DNA of 64,000 nucleotides. Source: Spirodela intermedia. Lineage: Eukaryota > Streptophyta > Magnoliopsida > Alismatales > Araceae. Below the pieces are notes generated by a model, which saw only the letters and a list, made by a program, of their open reading frames with translations, ran no database searches and was not told the origin of the DNA. The stretch is taken from contig LR746269.1 of NCBI GenBank assembly GCA_902729315.2, forward strand, positions 1,622,501 to 1,686,500, written 5' to 3'. Both the position numbers and the translations under genes were made by a program. Positions 11,201 to 23,721 of the stretch are shown in pieces; the stretch's first letter is position 1, and the number at the start of each line of letters is the position of its first letter.

Positions 11201-12679
11201 CCCAGATCTCCGCCGCGATCTTGGCGCGCGATGGCAGTATCTAACGGGCTGCTTGATGTGCTTTAAATGGCGGCCACCGGCGGTGAGCTTTCTGGCCCTG
11301 GTCATTGATTGGCTGGTCCGGTTGTGTTCTTCCTTATGAGCTGCTGATTCAAGGTGATGAAGTGGAACATTTTGGTCGAAAATGATGTAATATTAACTAG
11401 GATTATTTATTTGTTAGGTCCTCGCAAAATAACTTTAATTGTGGAAGGTCCCCATGCCTTCATATATAAATCATACGGCTTCTTAGTACTCGGTTTCTTA
11501 GGTTGACTTGTGCAAGAGATTGCCAAAATCATTTATTTCTAAATCCTTAAAGATACTAATAAAATCATTTGTATCATTAAATAAAAATCACTAAAATCCT
11601 TAAAGATTGCGATAAATATATTAATGAAAATTTCTTGCAATTAACGAAAAAAACTAAGTGCTTTAGGAGGTTAAGAGGATCATGAAAAAGAGAGGGACTT
11701 ATTTTCTTCATTGCAGCATATGGGAGGTAAAACCCAAATAACACAAATTATATAATATGTGATATTATTTGGAAAAAAAATTGCATTTTGGAGCCATGAT
11801 TAAACATTTATTTAGGAAAGACGATGTGTGGTGATCCTTGTGAGTAATTGTGAACTGACTAAATGGCCACTAAATGAGCAAATATAGCCTGAAAATATCT
11901 GGGTAATGACTGGTTTGAAGGGTTTGCATGCATCGGTTGACTTTTTATTTAGTCATGACAATTTACTCTTCGTTTAGTAAGTGGACAATTTCATTTAGTT
12001 AGTTTGTCGTAATGATACCAATATAAGCAAAGTTTGACAAATATTTGACCCATTGATGTCCCTGATGACGATCTTGATTGAGTATCCGAAATCACATTTG
12101 AATTAGATGTTCAGCTCTGGTCCCGCACCATATTTAAACTCATCATAGATTGACCAATCTACTTGGTTTACTAAAGATGGGGATGGATTAATCGGAATAA
12201 TAATAATAATTGCAAAGGAACCATCATATTTAATATTTTTAGTATTAATTAATTTTAATTTTAATTTTAAAGACTCGGCTGAAAAATGAAATAACGAAAT
12301 TTGATAGTTGCAACTCGGCCACAACGAAACCGATCCGAACCAGAAGTTGTGGATTCTCAGGGTCCGATATCTCCGCACGCGCCTTCCGACAAAGCATCTT
12401 ACAATATCCAACGCAGCTGCCATTTAGATTCCCCATTTTCTCTCTACCCCTCCCTTTAGTGTTTAATGACAAACTAGCCTCTCAAACTTTGCACAAAAGT
12501 CCCTACAACATGATGAGGGCTAATTGGGACGTTCTCCTTGGGGACATTAGCAATATTTCGAGAACTTATGGGGTATGTATTTTATGATAATCTCGGAGCC
12601 GAGCTCCATCATCCAGTGGCCTTCCCTTCTTCTTCCCCTCTGCTTCCCTTCCCTTCCCTTCCATCAGGATGCAGACTCC
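11201..12679. other. Intergenic region between SINAT and DUF212 genes
   Basis: About 1.5 kb, AT-rich, running from the SINAT 3' end to the start of the next gene. The last 100 bases are pyrimidine-rich and probably leader sequence. No coding potential, RNA gene or ordered repeat recognised. Confidence 0.6.
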
Positions 12680-13919
12680 ATGGAACCCGTCACGCTGGTA
12701 AGGTCGACTGCTAGGGTTTTCTCCCTCCGTTGCAGCCCTAAAACAAGCTTCTCCACCTGCAAATCCTTCGTTTCTCCACTAGCCCAGCACCCATTCCGGG
12801 GATTCCCGGCCTCCGGCCGTGCTCCGGCGAGAAACTCGCGTACACCGGGACCGGGTCTCTCCATTATTCGCTCCCTCGGAAGTTTGGTGTCCTGCCGGTG
12901 CAGCGCCGTGAGGCGGTGGCTAAGCGGCGGCCTCGACGGAGGCAGCGGAATCGACGGCGGCGATGTCGTCCGCTGCGGCGGGCTCGGCACCTTGCTGCTG
13001 AGCACCACGGCGTCGGTGGTGTCGAGGGCCCGGGCCAGCCCCTTCATCGGGGACCTGGCGGCGAATCCGACCTTCGTCTCCGGGCTGGTGGCGTGGGCCC
13101 TTGCCCAGACCACGAAGGTCTTCCTCAACTTCTTCGTGGAGAGGAAGTGGGACCTGAGGATGTTGTTCAGCTCCGGCGGGATGCCCTCATCGCATTCTGC
13201 CCTCTGCACAGCGCTTTCGGCCTCCGTTGCCCTCTGCCACGGCGCCGGCGATGCCCTCTTTCCCGTCTGCCTCGGCTTCAGTCTCATCGTCATGTACGAT
13301 GCCATTGGCGTGCGCCGCCACGCCGGCATGCAGGCTGCGGTGAGATTCCTTCCTCTCTCTCTCCCTCTCGCCATCCTCTCTGCAGCATGTTTCCTCTTGC
13401 TTAATCAATCACCCCTTCTCTTGAATAGATCAGTCAGCTATAAACTACAGATGCTGGGAACGTTTTTCTAGCAATCCTAGCGCGTCGATTCTCATCCAAA
13501 TCACACATTTTCTTCGATAAATATACTAAATGTGTCGATCTTCCTGGTTTTTTTCCCTTTTCGCTTTGGCAAGATTTAGTCTCTCCTAGAACAGCCTCCC
13601 CCAAAATGGGAAAAAGCCCGACCTTTGGTAAGGATTTGAGGAACCCACCTCAGTTATTGATCCATTCACTGTCATCCTCATCCCCATGATCCTGTTCATT
13701 GAGGCCACTGGAATTTTTTTTCCATCTTCGTCCATGAGCGGCCTGAGGATTCTGTCATCAGAGATATTTATTGCTATAGGTAGACTAGATTATTCAACCA
13801 CATGTGGGAAAAAATGGTACGTTCTTCACTTAATTTCCTTTTACGGGGCAAACATTTTTTTCCTCCTCTTCCTGGGTCAACGCAGTTTACATCGCCTAAT
13901 TTTCTGTTTCTAATTGCTA

Positions 13920-13994
<75 letters not shown>

Positions 13995-14187
13995 ATGGTG
14001 CGCTGACATTCTCGAGTTTCTTCAGGTTCTTAATATGATCGTCCAGGACTTGTTCGAAGGGCACCCCATCAGCCAGAGAAAGCTCAAGGAGCTGCTCGGC
14101 CACACGCCCTCCCAGGTCATCGCCGGGGCCCTTCTTGGGATCCTTGTCGCCTTCGTCGTTTGCCAACGGAGGGTCGCCGCCATCTGA
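12680..14187 (+). CDS. DUF212 protein (acid phosphatase/haloperoxidase-related), probably plastid-targeted
   Basis: A 273-residue member of the DUF212 family (Pfam divergent PAP2, like bacterial YuiD). Exons: 12680-13339 and 14026-14187, phase 0. About 115 N-terminal residues are Ser/Arg/Ala-rich and look like a transit peptide. The conserved domain starts near NPTFVSGLVAWALAQTTKVF. Signature blocks are GGMPSSHSALCTALS and YDAIGVRRHAGMQA, and exon 2 adds VLNMIVQDLFEGHP and LKELLGHTPSQVIAGALLG. Several hydrophobic helices suggest a membrane protein. The family is annotated by similarity to acid phosphatases and haloperoxidases, but its reaction is not established. The Met of MEPVT was preferred to an upstream in-frame Met because it gives the usual transit-peptide start. 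A 70-bp GA microsatellite lies in the intron just ahead of exon 2. Confidence 0.9.
13922..13991. repeat. (GA)35 microsatellite in intron of the DUF212 gene
   Basis: An uninterrupted AG/GA dinucleotide run of about 70 bases. It ends about 34 bases before the first base of exon 2, so it occupies the branch-point and polypyrimidine neighbourhood of that acceptor. Confidence 0.95.
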
Positions 14188-15277
14188 GGACCGCCCAATT
14201 TTTAGTCAACTGTGATCCTTTCACACCCTCTGCGGCTGCGAGCCGTCCGCCGTTGACTGTCCAATCTGGGAATTGTCTCGGATCCTTTGATACCCTCGAA
14301 GCGTGTATGATTTATTCTTATGGGTGTTCGATAATCTTCTCTGATTTGCTCTTCTCACGTGACATTTACTAATTTTAGTTCCTCGGAAATGAGAAAATAA
14401 AGAGGGAGTTGACCGGCGGCGCTATGCTCGCTCTCTCTCTCTCTCTCTCTCGCTTCCTATGATCACCCATGAATGAGAGGGGCGACGGGCGGTGATCATC
14501 CCATTTTTCTGGTGCTCAAAGCCTCGAGAGTGAAAGTCAGCGGGGTCCTGTGGTCAATCCAAACCGATTGAAAGTCAGGGGGCCTCCCGCTGGTTTGACG
14601 GCCTCTTGGTGTGCCCCGGTGTCAGCAACTTATCGGGCCAGATCGGAGCGCGCTCGGGCTTCTGAGGCTTCACACGTGGCAGCAGCAGGTTCAAACGGAC
14701 AGGAATAGCCGCCGTCCGCCGCCTGTGAAAAGGCTTAAAATCCACCCCCTCTCTCTCTCTCTCTCTCTCTCTCTCCTCATGGAGGGTCACCGAGATCGCG
14801 CCGTCTGAGTCGTCTTCTGCGTTTGCCCGTTGAAAAAGCGGAAAGCGTAGAGAAACGGCGACCGAGGTTGCAGAGAGGAGGATGAGGTGATCAAGTGAGC
14901 AGGACCGCCGCTGGAGGAAGCAGGAAGGTGAGAATGAGTGGCAGAGATGGAGATCCCCTCGATCGCTTAGACGATTGCCGCGGTTCGCCGACTCGACCTC
15001 CTTCCTCTTCCGTCTCTCCTCGGCTTTGAGAAAGTTCCGTCCATCCTCGCTTCGCGGTTCCGCACCATCGCCGGCTCGGCTTTGAGCGCAAGGTACCTGC
15101 ATTCTCCCCGATCTGATCAATATCTCTGGCATTCCGCGGCAACTCTTGCGGTTCTTACTGTCTCCGGTAGTCGTCTAGGGTCCCCGCGTGCGCATTGTCC
15201 GTCGCGGTGGCGAAAGGGTGGTGTCGGAGATCTCCGGGATTTTCCGGATCGGGAGGAGATTTCATGCCCTCATCGGG
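14188..15277. other. Intergenic region and leader of the PI4K gamma gene
   Basis: Contains two CT dinucleotide runs (about 14428-14452 and 14747-14774) and a GC-rich stretch up to the PI4K gamma start. A candidate leader-intron donor (AAG followed by GTACCT) lies near 15091, but no acceptor was proven. The long minus-strand open frame here (14575-15132) has no recognisable domain and is low-complexity. Confidence 0.5.
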
Positions 15278-17568
15278 ATGGTCTCACAGACGGCGCAGGA
15301 TTTTGGGACCTCTGCGCTGGGGAACAGCTCCCAGTCGTCGACGAAGCCAGGGGTTGACGGCGGAAAATCCTTGTGGCTGGAGATGCCTTCCGCAGGGATT
15401 CCATTCGGCCCCCTTCCAGACGTTCCTGGGTCGCCGCATAGCACCCCCGAGTCCATCGTCATCTACCTCTCATTCTCCTCATGCTCTCCGGTGACTCCCA
15501 TGCGGGTCTTGGCATCGGAATCAATTGCTTCTGTGAAGCTCAGGATTCAGACTTGGAAGGGGTTCGTGGTGAAGAAGCAGAAGCTGATCTTCGACGGCAG
15601 GGAGCTGGCCAGGAACAATTGTCTCATCGGGGACTACGGCGTCGGCAATGGCCATATCCTCCATCTCATCCTTCGTCTGAACGACCTGCGTCTCATCACC
15701 GTGAAGACGACCTTCGGCAGAGAGTACAAGTTCCAGGTCCAACAGAGCAGGAATGTGGGGTACATAAAGCAGCAGATCGCCCATAGGGAGAGGGCTCTCG
15801 ACAATCTTCACGAGCAGAAGCTCATCTGCAATGGCGAAGAACTAGAGGATCAGCGCCTGATTGAAGATATCGCCACCAACAAGGATGCCGTGATCCATCT
15901 ACTGATCCACAGATCTGCAAAAGTTAGGACAACGCCTGATGAGGAAGGCTTTGAACTCTCAGTCGAGGCTTCCAGTGCGGATGTGCAACCGCTGGGCGGG
16001 TCTTTTGTTCTCGAGCCGGTTACTATGACGCCGAAGATCGAACTCCCCTCTGCAATCACCAACTTGATTGGCACCACAGCGGCCGGCTTGGTGAAGGGCA
16101 ACCCACCTGTGAGATCTTCCGAGGGTTCAGGGGGAGCTTATCTTATGCAGGATGCATCAGGTCTAAGGTTCGCCGCCGTCTTCAAGCCTGCAGATGAAGA
16201 ACCGATGGCAGCAAACAATCCCCAGCAGCTTCCCATGTCAAGAGATGGTGTGGGCTTGAAGAAGGGGACCCGGGTTGGAGAGGGGGCTCTGCGGGAGGTT
16301 GCGGCTTACCTTCTCGACCATCCAGTCAGTGGGCGCCGGGCTTTCACAGGCGTTGACTTTGGATTCTCTGGTGTTCCACCAACTGTTCTTGTTCGCTGCT
16401 TGCATGAAGGTTTTAATCACCCAGAAGGATACAAGCAGGCCCCTGAGAACATGAAGATCGGGTCCTTACAGATGTTCGTGGATAGTATAGGCAACTGCGA
16501 GGATATGGGGCCTCGAGCATTCCCAGTTGAAGAGGTTCATAAGATATCTGTTCTGGACATCAGATTGGCTAATGCAGATCGGCACGGAGGAAACATTCTA
16601 GTCTGTAGGAGGGAAGACGAAGCTCAATTCCTACTGGTTCCAATCGACCATGGCTACTGCTTGCCAGAGAATGTGAGTCAATTCACGGCCTCCCGCACCC
16701 AAAAATCATTTTTCGTAGGCAAAGTGCCATTTTGTGGTTCATATGGTGCATATTCTTTTCATCCTTATCTGAATTTTTTCAAGGCCTATTGGAGTTTGCA
16801 GGCTTCCCTTCTAGAACCCTACTTTATTCCCTCGACACAAAATATTTATATTTTCCTTGAAAAATTGCCATCTTCTCCTTCATGAGGCACCTATTCTTTA
16901 ATGTCTGTGCATAAATCTTGGTCTCATGTCTTTTCATCATTTGGATCTACGTATAGAAATTCATCCCTTCTCTGAATATGTCAATCCTTCACATGCTTTC
17001 GGAGACCGCAAAATTGAATGCTTGTACTGTCCTCCAGCTCATGAGCTCTACACCGGAATTTTCCATTTTTACTAGCAAAATTTCCATTAATGTCTCGCAA
17101 GATGCGTATTCTATGAAGTTTATGTATGAATCATGGCCTCATTTGCTGTCAGTCAACCTTCAACCTGAATCTGTTTGACGTATTATGCAGTTTGAAGACT
17201 GCACATTTGAATGGCTGTACTGGCCTCAAGCCCAAGAACCCTACGACGTCAAAACCGCTGAGTACATAAAGTCGCTGGATGCAGAGGAAGATATTGCACT
17301 GTTGAGGTTCCATGGCTGGGAGCTCTCCCTAGAATGTGCTCGTACCCTTAGAATCTCGACCATGCTGTTGAAAAAGGGTGCTCAAAGGGGTCTGTCCCCC
17401 TTCACCATAGGGAGCATCATGTGCAGAGAAACCTTGAGGAAGAGGTCGGTAATCGAGGAGATCATCCACGAAGCAACCAGAAGTGTTCTCCCTGGGAGTA
17501 CCGAGACTACCTTCATGGAATGCATCTCCGAGATCATGGACCGTCGGCTAGAACTGCTTCCCAAATAA
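15278..17568 (+). CDS. PI4KG: Phosphatidylinositol 4-kinase gamma (UBL-UBL-PI3/4 kinase)
   Basis: Plant type II phosphoinositide 4-kinase gamma, 590 residues. Exons: 15278-16672 and 17191-17568, phase 0. Two tandem ubiquitin-like domains lie at about residues 60-135 (SIVIYLSF, MRVLASESIASVKLRIQ) and 137-213 (RLITVKTTFGREYKFQV). The PI3/4-kinase-like domain follows (about 280-560), with GGAYLMQD as the phosphate-binding region, ADEEPMAANNP, VGEGALREVAAYLLDH, and the catalytic/metal-binding blocks DIRLANADRHGGNIL and PIDHGYCLPEN. Exon 2 adds the C-terminal part (FEWLYWPQAQEPYD). The match is closest to the Arabidopsis gamma-4 type, members of which have been described as protein kinases that bind proteasome or ubiquitin-like partners. 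The start is the first Met in the frame, since the frame is open upstream to a GTG at 15188. Confidence 0.94.
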
Positions 17569-18673
17569 ATCTGTAAGGTCTTCACCGCCCAATTCTCTGC
17601 ATATATATAATATCGCTGTATACTTCCTTAAATGGCTGTGTATCAAGTGCAATGGAGCATGGACTTCCTCACTAAACCTGCCAAAAGATGTGTCCTTCCT
17701 GGTGTCTCGCTTTCTGACTGTCCAGATTCCCATCACTCTGCTAGAAGTGATTAGCTGCTCCAAAGAAACCCACCTTTGTTAGCGAGTTCAGGCATCTAAA
17801 ATGAGGAACGGAATCCCCAAAGAATTACCAGCAGTAGTTGGGCTCCCTCGACATCAAGAGAAAGAACTCAGTACATCAAAACCAGATCCTCTTCTTTCCA
17901 CATGGGTAGACGTCAATCAGTGCATCAAGGAACTGTAGACTCCGATATTTGGCAGCTGATCGTTGATCAACTGCAGACTGTGAAATTTGGGGAACTGTGG
18001 TTGCTCTAGAGAGTCACCTCTTTTAGTTGCAATTCTGCCAGTGGGATCGTCAGTCAAGAAAGACTATTTCTATCTGCTGCATGCAAACATACCACTTTTA
18101 GCATCTATACTGTAATCCTGCACTGGGCATGGCAAGTGGTTTCTATGATTTACAGTCGGTATTAGTTAAGTGAGTTGATTAAAGAGTAAAATTATGGGTG
18201 ACTGCATCACAGTGGCTCATTTAATCAGAGATAGAAAAATACGGCTAAGGTGAACTTTGTTGGGAAATTCTGACTTATTCTTGTTCAGGGATTGAAACGA
18301 TGATTTTGACAGAGATTATAATGCACCAATGCCCTTTTACTTATAAACCATTAAGGGCACACCGTTAATTTCCACCAAAAAAAGGTTTTTTTTTTTTTTT
18401 TTTTTAAGGTTCTGAGCTCAGCTTGGTAAGCGATGTGATTTCATAGAGTACATAGAAACTAGATATTCCAAGGAACCATTTCGATAAGAACTCTGAGTAT
18501 TAGAAAATATTCTATATTTGATAATCTCACTATTTGCTCAAAGGGTAGATGCTTCAGATCAATACACTTCCAACGACTTTCCTAGGTATAGCAAAAAAAG
18601 CTGACACAAGATATATAGATAGGAAGGCTGAACGACAATTTTCGCAACATTGATGTCCACAGCCATAGGATAC
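17569..18673. other. 3' region of PI4K gamma and flank of the retrotransposon
   Basis: About 1.1 kb without a gene. It holds the 3' end of the PI4K gamma transcript and a run of about 20 T near 18386-18405. The five bases before the LTR (gatac) are the presumed target-site duplication. Confidence 0.6.
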
Positions 18674-19096
18674 TGTTACACGGGACCAAACAATTGACAT
18701 GACAATCGTGTGCAGCACGGCGCCCGCGCGCGGCACAACGCCCGTACAGGGCATGGCACCTGCACAAGGCCTGGTGCTTGCACATGGCATGGCGCCGATG
18801 CGGAGCACGGCACCTGATACAAGGGCTCAACAATGGAGGATGATGTCACGAGCCTGACATCAGCCAACGAAAGAAGACCATTACCCTAAAGGGGTGGGAT
18901 CCAAACCTTAATCTCACATCGAAATTAAAGGGAGGACCCACAAGAGGACCTTCTTTAAATAAGGAACCCCGACCCCATGTAAGATCATCTTGGGAGAAGT
19001 CTAGATCCTCCACATTTTGGAGAACTTGAGCCCTCAGTGTATTAGCTCGGGAGCTCACCAGAGATCTCGTGTAGAGCGGCTGACATTCTTGTTACA
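18674..19096 (+). repeat. 5' LTR of the gypsy element
   Basis: A 423-bp LTR with TG..CA ends. The first part contains six 18-bp units (18713-18820). The second part is highly conserved with the 3' LTR (blocks ggctcaacaat, ctaaaggggtgggatcc, ttttggagaacttgagccc). Confidence 0.95.
18713..18820 (+). repeat. 18-bp tandem array in U3 of the 5' LTR, six units
   Basis: Six degenerate 18-bp units with the core GGCACGGCGCC and a variable purine/pyrimidine tail, exactly 108 bases. The same array in the 3' LTR has seven units. Confidence 0.85.
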
Positions 19097-19097
19097 G

Positions 19098-19110
19098 TGG
19101 TATCAGAGCC
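19098..19110 (+). other. Primer-binding site, initiator Met-tRNA
   Basis: TGGTATCAGAGCC, one base behind the 5' LTR, is the standard plant retrotransposon primer-binding site complementary to the 3' end of initiator methionine tRNA. Confidence 0.93.
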
Positions 19111-19176
19111 ATGTTACGAAGCAAGGTTAGGATTCTCTACATCCTCTTCTTTTCTTTTTTTTACTTGCCATAGATA

Positions 19177-22100
19177 ATGGAGACGGAGGGTAGATTGGGT
19201 ACGAGTGGTACCCAAGGGCAAAGAATTGCCCGATTAGTAGAGCAACAAGAGACCACGCCTCGTGTTGTGGAGACTCTGATGGAACAATGGCAGACCGAAT
19301 CGGGTCACCTACAAGAAGAAGCAATTCAATTGAGCCTGAGAGAGGAGCATGATTGGGTAGCAATCGAAGCACTCTCGACAAAACTCAATGAGGAGATATG
19401 GTTGCTCTATGATTAGACAGGGGCTATGGCCACTACTTACGAATCCCAAAAAGAAGATATATCGGTGTTAGGGGAGGAATTTTCTAGAAGGATGGAAGAA
19501 TTGACAAGCAAGTTCCAGAGGTCTCTTAACCTGAAAGCAAACCTTAGCTCAACTCGAGTCAAGGCCCCAAAGCCAAAGACCTACTCAGGTGAACGAGATG
19601 CCATGTTAATCGAGAACTTCATTTGGGATCTCCAAAGATACATCAACTCCAACACTACCTCCGAAGAAGAGAAAGTATTTGTGAGAAGCCTATTCCTCGC
19701 TGGGCACGCAAAGACTTAGTGGAGACTCCGAACAGAAAACTTCTCAAGGCCACTAGTCACCGATTGAGAGGGATTCACACTGAAAATTCGAGATCAATTT
19801 AGTCGGGCAAACTCAGGCCAAGCCACTCGGATTGCGATGAGGCAACTCAAACACGTTGAGTCTATTCGAGAATATGTGGAGAAATTCTCTATGTTGATAT
19901 TGGAAGTACCTCGGATGGATGAGGAAGACAAGCTTCACTATTTCATGGAAAGACTCCAGACATTGGCCCAAAATGAAATCTGCAGACAAGGAGTCCACGA
20001 CATCTGAGGAGCAATGATGGTGGCAGACATACTGATAGATAACTGATGCCAACAATCAGATGGCAATAACACATCTCAAGGGGGTCGAGGTTGCAATGCC
20101 AACTAGGGATGAGGAGGACTGGCCTAGACGGGAGCGGGTCAAGGCAATCATAGCCGAGGTCGAAACGAGACCCCTCTACAAATTGAGGGACCAATGTGGA
20201 CAAGGTGCTACGAATGTGGGGGCCCTCACTGAAGTGCAGATTATCCCGACCGAGCCGATCGACGCATGGTGAGAGCTCGGCTCAATCCTGTCTTGACACA
20301 GGACCAACCGTCACTAGTAATTGAAGAGATACCACATTTAAACACCATTCAACTTCTGAATGTGGTACAAGTGAAGGCCATACAAGAGGCTCCTAGAAAA
20401 CTACTATTTGTAGAGGCAATTATTAACTCCACTCCGACAAAGGCATTAGTAGACTCAAAGGCCACTCATAACTTTCTATTAGAGAAAGAAGCCCACCACC
20501 TTGGGCTGAACTTGGTACACACTAACGACAAGATCAAAGCTATCAACTCTGAAGTCCAAATCTCGGTGGGACTAGCCCAACACGTGAAGACAAATGGGCA
20601 CATGGGAAGACCAATTGGACTTCCTCATGCTACGAATAGATGATTTTGATGTCATTCTTGGGGCTGATTTTGCGACCAAAGCAAAAGCAAGAATATTCCT
20701 CCACTGCAATGGCATATTGATATGTGGAGGGAAACACTCCTGCTTTGTACAAGGGACCGCTCAGGAGGGAGCAAGACCACAAACTATCTCAGCCATGCAG
20801 CTGAAAAATGAATTGTGGCACGAGACGGACACATTCCTAGTCACTCTACAAGAAGTTGAGGGAGAATGGTCAAAAGGTGGGACATCCACATATATTATCT
20901 TTACTTAATGAATTTCAAGACATCATGCTAGATAAATTACCTGCTAAATTACCACCTAGGTGAGATATAAAACATATGATTGAATTGTTACCAAGAGAAC
21001 GCCCACCAGCTAGAGCCCCATACAAGATGTCACCAGCCCACTTAGAAGAATTGAGGAAACAATTGGAAGAGCTATTAGAGGCAGGACATATACAACCCTC
21101 ACACGCACCATTTAGGGCCCTTGTCCTCTTTCAATGGAAGAAAGATGGAACGTTGAGACTCTGTGTGGATTATAGAACCTTGAACAAAATTACAATAAAG
21201 AACAAGTATCTAGTTCATAATGCGGAAGACTTGTTCGACAGGTTGAGAGCAGCAAGAGTGTTCTCAAAATTAGACTTGAAAAGTGGCTAACATCAAGTCC
21301 GCATCAAAGAAGGGGATGAATAGAAAATGATGTGTGTCACACGATATGGATCATATGAATTTACAGTCATGCTGTTTGAGTTGACCAATGCTCCGGCAAC
21401 ATTTTGTGCTTTAATGAAACACATCTTTCGTCCATTTATAGACAAGTTTGCAGTGGTCTACCTTGATGATATCCTAGTATACAGTTACAATTTAAGAGAA
21501 CACTTACTACACTTACGTCAGATATTAGAGACATTAAAATGGCATCAACTATATTTGAACCCTTCTAAATGTACATTTGCGATGACGGAAGTAGAATTTC
21601 TAGGTCATGTGATTGGAGGTGAGAAAGTAAAAATGGACCACAAAAAGGTGTCAGCAATCAAAGATTGGCTTGAACCAAAAGGAGTGGCGGAGTTAAGATC
21701 ATTCCTAGGGTTGGTTAATTATTATCACAAGTTTATCAAGAGTTTTTCTCATACAGCAGCCCTATTGACACAACTCTTGAAGAAAGATCAGCGATAGGAA
21801 TGGTCGGATAAATGTCAACAGGCTTTTGACAACTTTCGGTCAACAATCATGCGGGAGCCAATCTTACAGCTTCCCAACTTTAGCAAACCGTTTGAAGTAT
21901 ACACGGATGCTTCAGAAATGGCCATCAGAGGGGTGCTGATGTAAGATGGACACCCAGTGGCTTTCGAGGGGAGAAAGTTGAATGACACAGAGCAACAGTA
22001 CTCGATGCATGAGAAGGAGATGACGACAGTGGTCCACTGTTTGGGGGTGTGGATGCATTACTTACTTGGCCAACACTTCACCATCTACACTGACAATGTG

Positions 22101-23690
22101 GCAACAAGTTGTTTCAACTCCCATAAAAAATTATCACCTAAACAGGCAAGATGACAGGACCTTTTAACAGAGTGTAACTTCACACTCAAATATAAACCAG
22201 GATGGACCAACGTGGTCGCCGATGCACTGAGCCGTCAGGGAGCCATAGTAGAAGCATTTGCATTATCGACGAGTACATGGGATCTTTTGGATGAGATTCG
22301 AGCAGCATACAATACGGACCCCACCGTCAAATAATTAATTCAACAGATAGAGTCTGGTGAGACACGCCGACGTTGGCTACTCCGACGTTGGCTACTCCAA
22401 GAGACACGATGTGCCCCTTGCTGGACACCCGGGGCAACAGATGACACTAGCCCTCTTATCAGCTAGTTATTATTGACCAAATATGGAGCGGGATGTGGAA
22501 ACATATGTCCACTTTTGCCTAATATGTCAATAGGACAAGATAGGGCGGCACTGCCCAACCGGAACATTAGCGTCGTTACCTATCTTAGAAGGACCGTGGG
22601 AATCTCTATCAATAGACTTCATCACAAGACTACCACGAGTGGGAAACTTGGACACCATCTTGGTGGTGGTTAATAGATTCTCTAAGTATGCCACATTCAT
22701 ACCAACTCGCTCAGAATGCAAAGCGGAAGAAGTGGCCGGCTTATTCTTGACACACATTGTCAAGCTATGGGGCCTTCCACGAGACATTGTTTTGGATTGC
22801 GACCCCTGCTTCACTAGAAGATTCTGGTCAGCCCTCTTTACTCTCTTGGGCACTGAACTAAGTTTCTCTATAGCATTCCATCCACAGACCGATGGACAGA
22901 CAGAGAGAGTCAATGGCATATTGGAAGATTACTTGAGACATTATGTTACCACTAGGCAAGACAATTGGGTGGAGCTCTTGGATGCGGCACAGCTTGCCCA
23001 TAACATTCAGGAATGTGTCTCTACTAGACACTCTCCATTTGAACTGGCCACGGGAAGGCATGCATTGATGCCTCCAGAATTAGTGAAACAATAAGGACCG
23101 GGGTACCTACTGGCCGCATACCGGTTTGTTAAGAACCGTCATGATCAACTAGAGGAAGCCTGTGAAGCCCTTGTGAGAGTTGCTCGATGAATAAAGAAAA
23201 ATACGGATCGCCATTGACGAGAGGTTAAATACGACATCGGGGACTGGGTACTATTGTGCATATATCCTACCCACAAGAGTCTGCAAAGATTGAAGTGCCA
23301 TAGCGGATTGGTCCCTAAATACGACGGACTTTTCTAAATCGTCGCCCACATAGGCCGCCTGGCATACCGTCTACGACTCCCTCCACGACTCCCAATCCAT
23401 CCAATATTTCACATCTCCCTATTAAAAGCTTACAATGCAGATGTGGACGACCCATAACGTAACCGGCCCCGTCGCCCCCCACCAATAGTACAAGCACACT
23501 ATGACCAAGCAGCCACCGCCATTTTGGATCACCAGGTCATCAACAAAAGAGGGCGCAACCATATCCACCGCAACACATTCTATCTAGTGCAATGGGCAGA
23601 ACAATCTCGGGAGGCTGCCACATGGGAGAAAGAGGTGGACCTATGGTAGTTTGAGGATCTAATCCAGGCCTACTGGCAACACCATCTGAC
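19177..23690 (+). pseudogene. Degenerate gag-pol of the gypsy element
   Basis: The polyprotein is broken by many stops and cannot be made. In order: gag with a capsid-like stretch (19426 to about 20045, stops at about 19719 and 19765); protease (about 20430-20700) whose active-site triad reads DSK instead of DSG; reverse transcriptase (about 21000-21800) with YRTLNKI and the catalytic YLDDILVYS intact but stops at 21288, 21323 and 21795; RNase H (about 21895-22130) with YTDAS and a second Asp in IYTDN; integrase with a damaged zinc-binding HHCC region (about 22410-22530) and a core containing HPQTDGQTERVN (22882-22917); and a C-terminal chromodomain (about 23515-23660; LVQWAE, AATWE). The domain order is gypsy and the chromodomain makes it a chromovirus. 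Many changes are C-to-T or G-to-A transitions giving TAG or TGA, as expected from methylated-cytosine decay. Confidence 0.93.
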
Positions 23691-23708
23691 GAGGATGTCG
23701 GACTTTAC

Positions 23709-23721
23709 TGGAGGGGGAGCA
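23709..23721 (+). other. Polypurine tract
   Basis: TGGAGGGGGAGCA lies immediately before the 3' LTR, the position and composition of the plus-strand primer of LTR retrotransposons. Confidence 0.85.

Noticed and set aside
14575-15132. 185-codon minus-strand open frame
   Set aside because: Low-complexity, crosses a CT microsatellite (Glu-Arg repeat), no domain, and overlaps the probable leader of PI4K gamma.
19098-19110. Possible tRNA gene piece
   Set aside because: It is the retrotransposon primer-binding site; no clover-leaf around it. No other tRNA or rRNA gene was recognised in the window.
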